Shown: positions 9,339 through 17,302, counted from the first letter of the stretch. The stretch: DNA of 35,335 bases from Gammaproteobacteria bacterium (GCA_018670435.1 JABHRC010000008.1:1-35335), one strand, 5' to 3'. Numbers and translations are program-made. The notes: generated by a model from the letters alone, not told the origin.

Positions 9339-9824
9339 TTAAAGGTCGCTAATGAAATCATATAAATTCATTATTGCAATTTTTGCTGCTTCTTCACGAT
9401 TTTCTTGTCGGCTTTTAGATAATTCCAGATAATTAGAATCAGCTTTAAACTTGTTCATGACGCAAATCCATATCGAACCGATTTTTTTACTTGTATTGTC
9501 AGAATTTGGACCCATTATTCCTGAAACCGAAACAGCTATATCTGCAGAACTTATCTTGAGTAAACCTAGACCCATTTCTCTTACCACCTGTTCTGAAACA
9601 GCTCCATAATTAGAAAGAGTATCAGGATTAACATTTAATAGGGAAATTTTTGATTTATTTGAATAGGATATTATGGATGATTCAAAAAAACTTGATGATC
9701 CAGGTATATCTGTCAAATATTTTGATATTAAGCCACCTGTACAAGATTCAGCTGTGGAAATTAGCTGATTTTTTGATAATGCCATCTTCTTTAAATCTTT
9801 TACTTTCTCTAAGATACTATTCAT
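9339..9824 (-). CDS. pncC: nicotinamide-nucleotide amidohydrolase PncC (CinA C-terminal domain)
   Basis: Deamidates nicotinamide mononucleotide to nicotinate mononucleotide in NAD salvage. The 161-aa stand-alone domain has the signature STAESCTGGLIS (23-34), then FFESSIISYSNKSK and the VSVSGIMGPN loop (about 108-117). The N-terminal MoCF-like domain of full CinA is absent, as in E. coli PncC. It is located just upstream of recA, the classic gammaproteobacterial position (cinA/pncC-recA-recX). It is divergent from nadK, so two NAD(P)-metabolism genes share one intergenic region. Confidence 0.93.
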   Translation of the reverse strand: MNSILEKVKDLKKMALSKNQLISTAESCTGGLISKYLTDIPGSSSFFESSIISYSNKSKISLLNVNPDTLSNYGAVSEQVVREMGLGLLKISSADIAVSVSGIMGPNSDNTSKKIGSIWICVMNKFKADSNYLELSKSRQENREEAAKIAIMNLYDFISDL

Positions 9825-9833
9825 GCTTATACT

Positions 9834-9862
9834 ATGATAAATTAAACTATAATATTTGTTAA
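9834..9862 (-). promoter_or_regulatory. putative sigma-70 promoter for pncC
   Basis: On the minus strand TTAACA (9857-9862) is followed after 17 bases by TATCAT (9834-9839). Each hexamer matches the consensus at 5 of 6 positions. The expected start site falls within a few bases of the pncC ATG at 9824 and there is no Shine-Dalgarno sequence, which suggests a leaderless or very short-leader transcript. Confidence 0.4.
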
Positions 9863-9888
9863 CAGATATATTTTTATATGACTATATT
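9859..9888 (+). promoter_or_regulatory. putative sigma-70 promoter for nadK
   Basis: TTAACA (9859-9864), an 18-base spacer and TATATT (9883-9888) lie upstream of the nadK ATG at 9903. Its -35 overlaps the -35 of the divergent pncC promoter, because the 8-base TGTTAACA (9857-9864) is a perfect palindrome. Confidence 0.4.
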
Positions 9889-9902
9889 TAGGCAAAGTTG
9901 TA

Positions 9903-10793
9903 ATGAAGAAAATTAAAAAAGTTTTATTGTTTACCCATGACAAATATCAAAAGAATGTAGATATACAAAAATTGATTCGATTTCTTAAAAGAAAAAAAAT
10001 CTCTCATGAATTATTACTGCAAACCCTTAATGAGATAAAGTTACATTCGACGGGTGAGAACATAAAGTTATCTTCAATTAAGAAAAAAGTATCTCTCAGT
10101 AGCTATGGCCTTATCATAGTGTTTGGCGGAGATGGATTATTTCTCTCGGCCTCAAAAGTGGCCAATGTTTTAAATCTACCAATTTTAGGTATCAATTTTG
10201 GAAAAATAGGATTTCTCGTAGATGTAGATAAAAAAGATATCCTAAAAAAAGTATATGAAATCATCAATGGTGACTACATCATTGACAAGCGAATGCAGAT
10301 AGATGCAAAAGTTACAGATTTGAATGATGAAAAAATATTGTCCACGTCCTTAAATGATGTGGTTATATATAATTATGGATTACTTAAGATGATACAGGCA
10401 AGTATTTTTATCAATGATGTTCTTATAAATCTTCAAAGATCTGATGGTGTAATAATTTCTACTCCAACAGGTTCTACAGCATACTCAATGTCAAATGGAT
10501 GTCCTATTGTCAGCCCGGATGCAAATGTAATTAGCATTACTCCAATTTCACCTCATACTTATAGTCATCGCCCTATAATCATTAATTCGAGCGAAAAGAT
10601 ACGAATAGTAGTTGACAAAAAATCCATAAAAAACACCCTTGTAACATTTGATGGGTCAAATAACCTTAATATTCCACATCCCAAGGTTGTTGAAATCAAG
10701 AAAAGCAGTAAACAGCTTATGATCGCTCATCCCTTAGAATATAATTATTTTAGAATACTCAATCAAAAGTTAAAATGGGGTGGAAGATCATAA
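9903..10793 (+). CDS. nadK: NAD kinase
   Basis: Phosphorylates NAD+ to NADP+ with ATP or polyphosphate; cytoplasmic. The 296-aa protein has the GGDG motif (75-78), preceded by LIIVF and followed by PILGINFGKIGFLVDV. It also has the second conserved block SDGVIISTPTGSTAYSMS with NGCPIVSP (about 179-203), which contributes the NAD site. Length is near the E. coli enzyme (292). It converges with fur, with 4 bases between stop codons. No frameshift or missing motif. Confidence 0.97.
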   Translation: MKKIKKVLLFTHDKYQKNVDIQKLIRFLKRKKISHELLLQTLNEIKLHSTGENIKLSSIKKKVSLSSYGLIIVFGGDGLFLSASKVANVLNLPILGINFGKIGFLVDVDKKDILKKVYEIINGDYIIDKRMQIDAKVTDLNDEKILSTSLNDVVIYNYGLLKMIQASIFINDVLINLQRSDGVIISTPTGSTAYSMSNGCPIVSPDANVISITPISPHTYSHRPIIINSSEKIRIVVDKKSIKNTLVTFDGSNNLNIPHPKVVEIKKSSKQLMIAHPLEYNYFRILNQKLKWGGRS

Positions 10794-10797
10794 GGGG

Positions 10798-11217
10798 TTA
10801 CTCATTCTGGCAAGACCCGTTTTTACAAACACCAAACAAGGTCATAACATGACTATCTAGTCTAAACTGATACTTGTCTGAAATTTTCTCTTGGAGCTTC
10901 TCTAAATCATCGTTCATAAACTCTATAATTTTTCCACATTTAGTACAAATTAAATGATCATGATGTTGTTTTTTTATTTCGTAACTTGACTGATTATCGC
11001 TAAATTGATTCTTTTGTATTAATCCAGCAATCTCTAATTGAGTGAGTACTCGATAGACAGTTGCAAGCCCGATTGATTGTTTGTTATCCACAAGTTTATT
11101 ATGTATCTCATCTGCGCTAAGATGCATTTCGGGATTTGCTTGAAGAATATCTAATATCTCACTTCTGGGGTGTGTAACCTTTAATCCAGCATCTTTCAGA
11201 GTATCATTATTGCTCAT
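10798..11217 (-). CDS. fur: ferric uptake regulator (Fur)
   Basis: Dimeric metal-dependent repressor of iron-uptake genes. 139 residues. The winged-helix N-terminal half includes KVTHPRSEILDIL (13-25) and ATVYRVLTQLE (52-62). The metal-binding half has HHDH (85-88) with C91 and C94 (CTKCGK) and C131/C136 at the C-terminus (CKNGSC), so both regulatory and structural sites appear complete. Zur and PerR share the fold, but the HHDHLICTKCGKIIEF segment and length match Fur best. The gene is separated from rnfH by 45 bases. Confidence 0.92.
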   Translation of the reverse strand: MSNNDTLKDAGLKVTHPRSEILDILQANPEMHLSADEIHNKLVDNKQSIGLATVYRVLTQLEIAGLIQKNQFSDNQSSYEIKKQHHDHLICTKCGKIIEFMNDDLEKLQEKISDKYQFRLDSHVMTLFGVCKNGSCQNE

Positions 11218-11262
11218 TATTTACCCAAACCTTTAAACTTTCTTTCTATATTATATCAATTA

Positions 11263-11535
11263 TTACCTACTGGTGGCGATATTTTTTCTTCTGATCTTAG
11301 GATCTATTGTAATAGGGCTGTAAAGCTCTAATCGATCATTTTCTTTAATAATATAATCAGGTTTTTTTATTTTTCCAAATACTCCTATCTTATAATTATT
11401 GTAATTCATTTTCGGTATAACAACCGATAGGTTGTTTAATAAGACAAAATCATGGATGGTACAGCCCTCCTTGACCTTAAAAACTATGCTCTTGATTTTA
11501 TCTGAATCTGTATAATAAAAAAGTATATCAAACAT
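11263..11535 (-). CDS. rnfH: RnfH family protein (RatB)
   Basis: 90-residue beta-grasp (ubiquitin-like) protein of the UPF0125/RnfH family; the biochemical role is not established. Family features are a hydrophobic N-terminal strand, VKEGCTIHDFVLLN in the helix region, IGVFGKIKKPDYIIKENDRLELYSP toward the end (GxxGKxxxxxxxLxxGDRxExY pattern) and a C-terminal basic IDPKIRRKN. Its start abuts the ratA stop (11535/11536). The ratA-rnfH pairing is a standard gammaproteobacterial arrangement and supports the call. Confidence 0.88.
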   Translation of the reverse strand: MFDILFYYTDSDKIKSIVFKVKEGCTIHDFVLLNNLSVVIPKMNYNNYKIGVFGKIKKPDYIIKENDRLELYSPITIDPKIRRKNIATSR

Positions 11536-11973
11536 TTAAGCAAGACCTTTTCGTTTGAAAGCTTCAGAAATAAAAGAGTCTAGAATCGTTGACATTATGT
11601 TTGAAAATATGGGTTTGATTGATAATTCGATGAGTCTACTATCAAACTTATATTCAAGATAAAGGTCAACAGTTGTATTATAATTATCAATTTTTTTAAA
11701 TTCCCAGTAACCATCTAAATGATTAAATGGGCCATCAATTAACTTTATGGTTATTTTTTTGTTTAAATCATAAGTATTCTCTGTTGAAAATTTCCAGTTA
11801 ATAAAATTTTTAGATATTTCAATTTCAGCCTGCATCTTATCACCAGTATCTGAGATAATCTTAGAGTCAGAACACCAAGGTAAAAATCTGTGATAATCAC
11901 TAACATTATTTATTAATGAGAATATCAGTTCATGGCCAACATTAATTTCTTCAGATTTATTTATATAATCCAT
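11536..11973 (-). CDS. ratA: RatA-like START/polyketide-cyclase domain protein
   Basis: 145 residues from the chosen start. This is the SRPBCC-fold family of E. coli RatA (reported to hinder 70S assembly) and mitochondrial Coq10 (ubiquinone binding); which activity applies here is open. Conserved segments are SLINNVSDYHRFLPWCSDSKI, LIDGPFNHLDGYWEF and LYLEYKFDSRLIEL. I chose the ATG at 11973 rather than the in-frame ATG at 11997: it aligns with family N-termini and starts one base after the upstream transporter stop (TAAAATG), a coupling arrangement. In most gammaproteobacteria ratA is adjacent and divergent to smpB; here the symporter gene separates them. Confidence 0.88.
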   Translation of the reverse strand: MDYINKSEEINVGHELIFSLINNVSDYHRFLPWCSDSKIISDTGDKMQAEIEISKNFINWKFSTENTYDLNKKITIKLIDGPFNHLDGYWEFKKIDNYNTTVDLYLEYKFDSRLIELSIKPIFSNIMSTILDSFISEAFKRKGLA

Positions 11974-11974
11974 T

Positions 11975-13411
11975 TTACGATAACAATCCATGTGCAAATA
12001 TTAGTGTTACAGCGATTGGTGCAACATATCTTATCAAGAGTAACCAAAAATTAAATACTATCGAGCTGAATCTTAGTTCATCCATTACAATATTTTTCTT
12101 AACGATATAACCTACAAAAATCGCCATCATCAATCCGCCTAACGGCAGCATTACTTTCGAAGTAAGGGCATCTAATAAACTAAAAAAATTCATTCCAAAC
12201 AACTTATAATCTGCAATAAGATTAAATGAAAGTATTGTGCCTAATCCTACTAACCAGGTTAGCATACCCATTTTGATGCTGGCTTCTCCCCTACTGATAG
12301 AATAATTTTCAATCATAAAACTTATAGCAGGCTCAATAAGTGAAATAGACGAAGTAATAGCAGCAAAAAATAGTAAAATAAAAAATAGGGTAGCTATAAT
12401 ATCTCCCCCAGGCATTGCTCCAAAAGCAATTGGCAAAGTTTCGAAAATTAAACCTGGCCCAGCAGTTGAAGGGTCGAGGTTATAAGTAAAAACAATAGGA
12501 AATATAATTATACCTGCTAATATAGCAACAAATGTATCTGCAAATGCAACTAATGTAGTTACTTCTGCTATAGATGCATCATCTGACAAATAAGATCCAT
12601 ATATCATTAACGAACCCATCCCAATACTTAGTGAAAAAAATGCCATCCCTATTGCACTTAACACTACACCAGAAGTAATTTTTGATAAGTCTGGTACAAA
12701 CATATATTTGATCCCATCACTGAATCCATCCAATGTTGATGAGTAAACAGCTAAGCCAATTAATAATAGAAATAATCCTGGGATTAGAAATTTAACTGCC
12801 TTTTCAAGTCCACCTTTAACTCCTTGAGAAACTATATAGCAAGTTATAAACATAAATATCGTATGCCAAGCTAATAATTTTTCTGGATCAGAAACTAAAT
12901 TAGTAAATATTTGTTTAGACCCATCAAGATCAATTAAATTAAAGGCTCCTGAACCAGCCTTCAAAATATAGGACATAGTCCAACCTGCTATAACACTATA
13001 AAATGAAAGTATTAGTATCCCCGCAATAATCCCAGCCCAGCCAACTAGCTGCCAATTAGTATAGTCATCAGAATTAGAATACTTTTGTTTTTTAGTTTTA
13101 ACTCGTTTCAGATCTGCATCAATTTCAGTGACATCGAAGCAGCTCGATTCATTTGACAGATATCTTAGACTAGCCACTGGATTCTGCTTTCCATGTCTTC
13201 CAATAAAAACCTCTGCCAACATTATTGGCAAAGCAATCAAAATGACACTTAATATGTAAAGTAAAACAAAAGCGCCACCCCCACTCTCACTTACCATCCA
13301 TGGAAATTTCCATATATTACCCAATCCTACAGCAGAACCAGTAGCTGCAAAAATGAAGATTATTTTTGAAGACCACTGCCCATGTATTGATTGTCGTTGA
13401 TTAGCTATAAT
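11975..13411 (-). CDS. sodium:neurotransmitter-type (SLC6/NSS, LeuT-fold) amino-acid symporter, probable ATT start
   Basis: Inner-membrane Na+-coupled uptake carrier, likely for amino acids or similar solutes. The first transmembrane segment carries the NSS signature: ATGSAVGLGNIWKFPW (23-38), with the Gly-Asn pair that lines the Na1/substrate site. About eleven or twelve hydrophobic segments follow to residue 478, the usual size of bacterial NSS proteins. No ATG, GTG or TTG allows the complete first helix: a TTG at 13322-13324 would start inside the signature. Reading upstream, the frame stays open to TAA at 13415-13417. An ATT at 13409-13411 lies 6 bases after AAGGAG (13418-13423), so ATT initiation is the best model. 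The substrate is unknown. The gene is inserted between ratA and smpB. Confidence 0.85.
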   Translation of the reverse strand: MIANQRQSIHGQWSSKIIFIFAATGSAVGLGNIWKFPWMVSESGGGAFVLLYILSVILIALPIMLAEVFIGRHGKQNPVASLRYLSNESSCFDVTEIDADLKRVKTKKQKYSNSDDYTNWQLVGWAGIIAGILILSFYSVIAGWTMSYILKAGSGAFNLIDLDGSKQIFTNLVSDPEKLLAWHTIFMFITCYIVSQGVKGGLEKAVKFLIPGLFLLLIGLAVYSSTLDGFSDGIKYMFVPDLSKITSGVVLSAIGMAFFSLSIGMGSLMIYGSYLSDDASIAEVTTLVAFADTFVAILAGIIIFPIVFTYNLDPSTAGPGLIFETLPIAFGAMPGGDIIATLFFILLFFAAITSSISLIEPAISFMIENYSISRGEASIKMGMLTWLVGLGTILSFNLIADYKLFGMNFFSLLDALTSKVMLPLGGLMMAIFVGYIVKKNIVMDELRFSSIVFNFWLLLIRYVAPIAVTLIFAHGLLS

Positions 13412-13417
13412 GTCTTA

Positions 13418-13423
13418 CTCCTT
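13418..13423 (-). promoter_or_regulatory. ribosome binding site fixing the ATT start of the symporter
   Basis: The minus strand has AAGGAG followed by TAAGAC and then ATT. Core and 6-base spacing are ideal, while the in-frame stop TAA (13415-13417) lies inside the spacer and excludes any earlier start. This is the strongest Shine-Dalgarno sequence nearby. Confidence 0.7.
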
Positions 13424-13448
13424 ATACTTTTATGTTATCATAATAATT

Positions 13449-13454
13449 ATTATA
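13449..13454 (-). promoter_or_regulatory. putative -10 element for the symporter gene
   Basis: A perfect TATAAT on the minus strand, about 38 bases upstream of the ATT start. The matching -35 position (about 13472-13477) is poor and lies over the start of divergent smpB. AT-rich surroundings make this a tentative call. Confidence 0.3.
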
Positions 13455-13471
13455 CATAATGTCATAAATAT

Positions 13472-13918
13472 ATGAATATATTGTGCACCAATAAGAAAGC
13501 ATCTTTTAAATTCTCACTTTTAAAAAAATTTGAGGCCGGCCTTAGCCTGCATGGGTGGGAAGTAAAAAGCATAAAGTCTGGACATGCCCAGATATCTGAA
13601 AGTTATATTACAATTAAAAATAATGAAGCTTACCTTATAAATGCACACTTGAAAGTATTATCTACAACATCGGATAGTGATAAGGTTAATTCTCGTAGAT
13701 CTAGAAAATTATTACTCAACAAAAGAGAGCTTATTAATATCTCCAATGATATGAAACAAAATGGGCATGCATTAGTACCAACAAAAATGTATACAAAAAA
13801 TTCTTTAATAAAACTTGAAATAGCTATTGCAAAGGGAAAAAAAGCCCATGATAAAAGAGCTGATATCAAGAATAGAGACTGGGAAAGAAATAAAGACAGA
13901 ATACTAAAAAATAAATAA
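13472..13918 (+). CDS. smpB: SsrA-binding protein SmpB
   Basis: Binds tmRNA and the ribosome in trans-translation of stalled messages. The 148-aa protein has the OB-fold core NKKASFKFSLLKKFEAGLSLHGWEVKSI (about 7-34, given here in overlapping parts: FEAGLSLHGWEVKSIKSG), AHLKVL, and the basic C-terminal tail GKKAHDKRADIKNRDWER, which mimics the codon-anticodon helix. Length is typical (E. coli 160). It has no evident Shine-Dalgarno sequence. I found no tmRNA gene next to it in this window. It converges with dnaQ, one base between stop codons. Confidence 0.96.
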   Translation: MNILCTNKKASFKFSLLKKFEAGLSLHGWEVKSIKSGHAQISESYITIKNNEAYLINAHLKVLSTTSDSDKVNSRRSRKLLLNKRELINISNDMKQNGHALVPTKMYTKNSLIKLEIAIAKGKKAHDKRADIKNRDWERNKDRILKNK

Positions 13919-13919
13919 A

Positions 13920-14576
13920 TTATTTAAAATAATTTAGATGCTTATCTACTTCATCACTTGTTGCACGAATAACTCTTTGAGTTCTGCTTTGTACATTATC
14001 GATTATATCCTGATCAGACTTGTTGACCGATTGTGACAAACCTTCGATATTTGTTTGTCCCTGAGTCATTCTAAGATAAACATTAGCTAATAATCTAGCA
14101 TCAAGAAGAGCACCATGTAAATTTCTATCTGTATTATCAACAGCATACCTTACGCATAACGCATCTAAAGAGTTTCTTTTGCCTGGGAAACTTTTCCTAG
14201 CAATCTTTAATGTATCCAGTATTTCTCTTTTTATACTAATTTTATCTGGATCTTCTCCCGATGAATAAAGCTCTGCTCTTAAAAAACCAATATCAAAAGG
14301 AGCGTTATGAATTATTAAAGCCGAGTCTGATATATAGTCCATAAATTTATCCAAAATTTCTGAAAAAATTGGTTTGTCCTCTAATGAGTCATTTGATATT
14401 CCATGAACTTCATAAGCTTTTTCATCTATAAGTCGTTTGGGGTTTACATATTCATGAAACACATTAGTTGTTATGTTTCTGTCAATAATTTCTACACATC
14501 CAATCTCTATGATCTTGTGGCCGTCATCAACATCTAGTCCTGTTGTTTCAGTATCTAATACTATTAATCTCTCCAT
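13920..14576 (-). CDS. dnaQ: DNA polymerase III epsilon subunit (3'-5' proofreading exonuclease)
   Basis: DEDDh exonuclease that proofreads for the replicative polymerase. The 218-aa protein shows Exo I DTETTG (8-13, acidic D8/E10), Exo II HNAPFDIGFLR (about 107-117) and Exo III NLHGALLDARLLA with the catalytic His and Asp. A C-terminal tail after about 180 would contact the alpha subunit. The start overlaps the 3' end of rnhA by 13 bases. In E. coli rnhA and dnaQ are divergent; here they are co-directional, as in many other gammaproteobacteria. Confidence 0.95.
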   Translation of the reverse strand: MERLIVLDTETTGLDVDDGHKIIEIGCVEIIDRNITTNVFHEYVNPKRLIDEKAYEVHGISNDSLEDKPIFSEILDKFMDYISDSALIIHNAPFDIGFLRAELYSSGEDPDKISIKREILDTLKIARKSFPGKRNSLDALCVRYAVDNTDRNLHGALLDARLLANVYLRMTQGQTNIEGLSQSVNKSDQDIIDNVQSRTQRVIRATSDEVDKHLNYFK

Positions 14577-15016
14577 TTTTCTATCCCATCTCTAGCTAAT
14601 TTATCAGCCATGTTGTTATACATAGTTTCATCCGACAGATCCTCTTGATGCGCCCGAACCCATTTCCATTTTACCTCATATTTTCCACATAAAAGATCTA
14701 GTCTCTGCCATAAGTCCTTATTTTTTACTGGTTTCTTGGCACTGGTAAGCCAATTATTTTTTCTCCAATTAATCACCCATGTAGTGATTCCATCCTTAAC
14801 ATATTTTGAATCAGTATACAGGGTAATCTTTTCTCCTATCTTTTGTTTAGCAATACCTTCAATCGCAGCCATCAATTCCATTCGATTATTCGTTGTATCT
14901 TTTTCATACCCATTAAATTTTTCTATATCAGTTTTCTTTATAACTACGACACCCCACCCACCTACTCCAGGGTTACCACTACATGCTCCATCTGTATATA
15001 TTATAATATCAGTCAT
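14564..15016 (-). CDS. rnhA: ribonuclease HI
   Basis: Cleaves RNA in RNA-DNA hybrids (R-loops, primers); cytoplasmic. 150 residues. The catalytic set is complete: D9 (YTDGACSGNPG), E47 (NRMELMAA), D69 (LYTDSKYV), H123 (WVRAHQ) and D138 (NMADKLAR). The basic handle region INWRKNNW (about 82-89) is also present. The ATG overlaps the upstream methyltransferase stop by 4 bases, and the 3' end overlaps dnaQ by 13, so this is a compact three-gene unit. Confidence 0.96.
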   Translation of the reverse strand: MTDIIIYTDGACSGNPGVGGWGVVVIKKTDIEKFNGYEKDTTNNRMELMAAIEGIAKQKIGEKITLYTDSKYVKDGITTWVINWRKNNWLTSAKKPVKNKDLWQRLDLLCGKYEVKWKWVRAHQEDLSDETMYNNMADKLARDGIEKWRD

Positions 15017-15741
15017 TTGACTCTATTAAGACTAGATTTTGGGAAAGATGAAATCATATATTTATTTGTAAACTTTAATTTTATAGGCGTCAAAGGTATC
15101 ATTTTTTTATCAAAAACTAGAAAATATAGGCCACCGAGGTTGGAAGCAAATATCTTCTGAAGAAATCTTATTTTAGATATGTATCTAGATATACTCTTTG
15201 AAGAAATAGGGATAAATGCTGCTGTTTTTATTAGAGAAGAATCGTAACCTAAAACTTTAAACCATTCCCTAATATTGTAAAGCGAATGGAAATTTAAAAA
15301 CCATGGAGGCGACATTTTATCCATTAATGGCTTAACTAGGCCCCATAAACTAAATTTATTAAAACCTATCAACGTAACATTTGCATCATCTGTTCCAATT
15401 CTATCGATTTCACGTATTAACTCATATGGGTTCGCTGTATAGTCTAAGGCATGAATTATAACGATTACATCATGAGAATTGTCTTCAAAAGGTAATCTTT
15501 TAGAATCTGTTATGTTATCTGAAGATATTATTTCGTCTATAGCAATAAAACTTAGGTATTTATCTGATTTAAATTTCTTCTTAAACTCCGATAACCCTAT
15601 ATAAAGCACATGATTTCCAGAGATATGTTTCTTAATTTCCGGTATCTGATCATTTATAGTTTTTTTAAAAGGCTGATTAACTGATTTTCTATACCATTTA
15701 ATCAGTTCTTTGTACTTATAGTTATTTGTGTTTAATTTCAT
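15013..15741 (-). CDS. YafS-like SAM-dependent methyltransferase
   Basis: 242 residues. Class I methyltransferase of the Methyltransf_11 type, but with a degraded glycine motif I: HVLYIGLSEFKKKF (about 45-58) stands where a GxGxG loop is usual. DVIVIIHALDYTANPYELIREIDRIG (about 90-115, quoted core HALDYTANPYELI) is the motif II/post-II region, and NVTLIGFNKFSLWGL resembles the YafS block. The mltD / yafS / rnhA / dnaQ order known from E. coli supports the orthology. Substrate unknown; the altered motif I makes catalytic activity uncertain. Confidence 0.75.
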   Translation of the reverse strand: MKLNTNNYKYKELIKWYRKSVNQPFKKTINDQIPEIKKHISGNHVLYIGLSEFKKKFKSDKYLSFIAIDEIISSDNITDSKRLPFEDNSHDVIVIIHALDYTANPYELIREIDRIGTDDANVTLIGFNKFSLWGLVKPLMDKMSPPWFLNFHSLYNIREWFKVLGYDSSLIKTAAFIPISSKSISRYISKIRFLQKIFASNLGGLYFLVFDKKMIPLTPIKLKFTNKYMISSFPKSSLNRVK

Positions 15742-15793
15742 AAATTATCGGATAGTAATAAACTCACATGTTTGATAGGCTGTAATTATAATT

Positions 15794-17302
15794 ATGTTTT
15801 TTAAAAAATTTACAACCTCAATCACAATTATATTATGTGCAACTTTTATTACAAGCTGTAACCAATCTATTAGTTACAAACGTCCCCAGATTTTAGCTAA
15901 CTTCGGTAGCTTTGATTGCAATACAAAAAAATTAAGCGCAAGAGAGTATCCGCAGGTCTGGGATAAATTAAGAAGTGGATTTTGCTTAGATACTATCTAT
16001 TCGTCAAGGATAGACAAAGAGATCGTATGGTTTAAAAAAAATAAAGCTTTCGTATATAGATCTATAAAAAGGTCACAACCTTTTATACATCATGTTATAG
16101 CTGAACTAGAAAAAAATAACTTACCACTTGAGCTAGCACTGCTTCCTATCGTTGAAAGTGGCTACCAACCATACGCCTATTCACCGTCAAAAGCTGCTGG
16201 TATATGGCAGTTTATACCGCCCACCGCAAGAGAATATGGTTTATCTAAAACTTGGTCCTATGATGGAAGAAGAGATGTTTTAAACTCAACCAAAGCCGCA
16301 GCACATTTTCTTAGAGATATGCATAGGCATTATAAGCGTGACTGGTTGTTAGCTATTGCTTCATACAATACAGGGGCGGGTAATGTAAGCAAATCTATCA
16401 GAAAAGCTAATTATACTATAGGGAAAAAAACATTCTGGGATCTTGATTTGCCAAGAGAAACAGAGATTTACGTGCCTAAACTAATAGCGCTAAGAGATAT
16501 CATCTCAAATCCTGCGGCCTATGGGTTCAAGTTACCAAAAATATCTAATAAATCTAAAACTAGATTTATAAAAATACCATATCCAATTGATTTTTATACT
16601 ATATCTATACTATCTGGTCTTGATGAAAAGAGTGTCCATGAGCTAAATCCAGGTTTTAGTGGCTGGTATTTTTTACCAGAGATGCAAAATCAATTATTAC
16701 TGCCACATGAAAATGCGGAGCTTTTTAAGAAAAGATTCGCGAAGTTGTCAAAAATCATTTATGTGAATAAAACCCATAAAATCTCAAGAGGAGATAGTCT
16801 TTCAAAGATATCTAGGATTCATAATGTTTCTATTAAGTCCATCAAGGTGCTTAACAACCTCTCATCCGACTTAATAAGAATTGGCGATACATTGAAATTA
16901 CCTATCAAAGGGACTACTGATAATAGTAATTCTGTTACTATAGCTAATAAAAAATATATAATTAATGATAAAACAATAACATATAGACATGTTGTAAAAA
17001 GATATGATAACTGGTATAAAATTGCAAAATATTATAATACTAATCTAAAAACATTGTTGTCGTGGAATAATGCCACAGTCAAAACTAATTTAAAAATATC
17101 ACAGAAGGTTGTAATTAAAATGAAAGCCCCTGTGTTATCTAGTACGGACAATATTAAATTAAGGTACGTGGTTGATCTTGGTGATACAGTTAATCTTATT
17201 AGTACAGGTTTTAAGGTTTCAAAAGAAGAACTATTAAAAACAAACAATATTAAATCCTCGCGATCATTAAGAGCTGGTACAAATCTAGTAATAACTAAAT
17301 AG
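15794..17302 (+). CDS. mltD: membrane-bound lytic murein transglycosylase D with three LysM domains
   Basis: Cleaves the MurNAc-GlcNAc bond of peptidoglycan with 1,6-anhydro product formation; acts in the periplasm as an outer-membrane lipoprotein. 502 residues. The signal peptide has lipobox ITSC with acylated Cys at 22. The SLT domain has catalytic E121 in LPIVESGYQP, followed by AAGIWQFIPPTAREYGL and AIASYNTGAGNV. Three C-terminal LysM peptidoglycan-binding repeats lie at about 327-370, 397-443 and 455-502. It is divergent from the methyltransferase with 52 bases between. The gloB gene that commonly lies between mltD and yafS is missing. Confidence 0.95.
   Translation: MFFKKFTTSITIILCATFITSCNQSISYKRPQILANFGSFDCNTKKLSAREYPQVWDKLRSGFCLDTIYSSRIDKEIVWFKKNKAFVYRSIKRSQPFIHHVIAELEKNNLPLELALLPIVESGYQPYAYSPSKAAGIWQFIPPTAREYGLSKTWSYDGRRDVLNSTKAAAHFLRDMHRHYKRDWLLAIASYNTGAGNVSKSIRKANYTIGKKTFWDLDLPRETEIYVPKLIALRDIISNPAAYGFKLPKISNKSKTRFIKIPYPIDFYTISILSGLDEKSVHELNPGFSGWYFLPEMQNQLLLPHENAELFKKRFAKLSKIIYVNKTHKISRGDSLSKISRIHNVSIKSIKVLNNLSSDLIRIGDTLKLPIKGTTDNSNSVTIANKKYIINDKTITYRHVVKRYDNWYKIAKYYNTNLKTLLSWNNATVKTNLKISQKVVIKMKAPVLSSTDNIKLRYVVDLGDTVNLISTGFKVSKEELLKTNNIKSSRSLRAGTNLVITK

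Noticed and set aside
9650-9862. Plus-strand 70-codon frame over the pncC start and the pncC-nadK spacer
   Set aside because: Mostly antisense to the conserved PncC signature; low-complexity Leu/Ile content; no support beyond being open.
13412-13471. tmRNA (ssrA) next to smpB
   Set aside because: The 60-base spacer is too short and no tRNA-like end is present here or beside smpB's 3' end.
13860-13940. AT-rich inverted repeat around the smpB stop as a terminator
   Set aside because: The symmetry AAATTATTT/AAATAATTT has no G-C pairs and is imperfect; unlikely to form a stable RNA hairpin.
14736-15160. Plus-strand open frames antisense to rnhA and the YafS-like gene
   Set aside because: Composition follows the complement of rnhA, whose catalytic residues are complete; no start context or domain.
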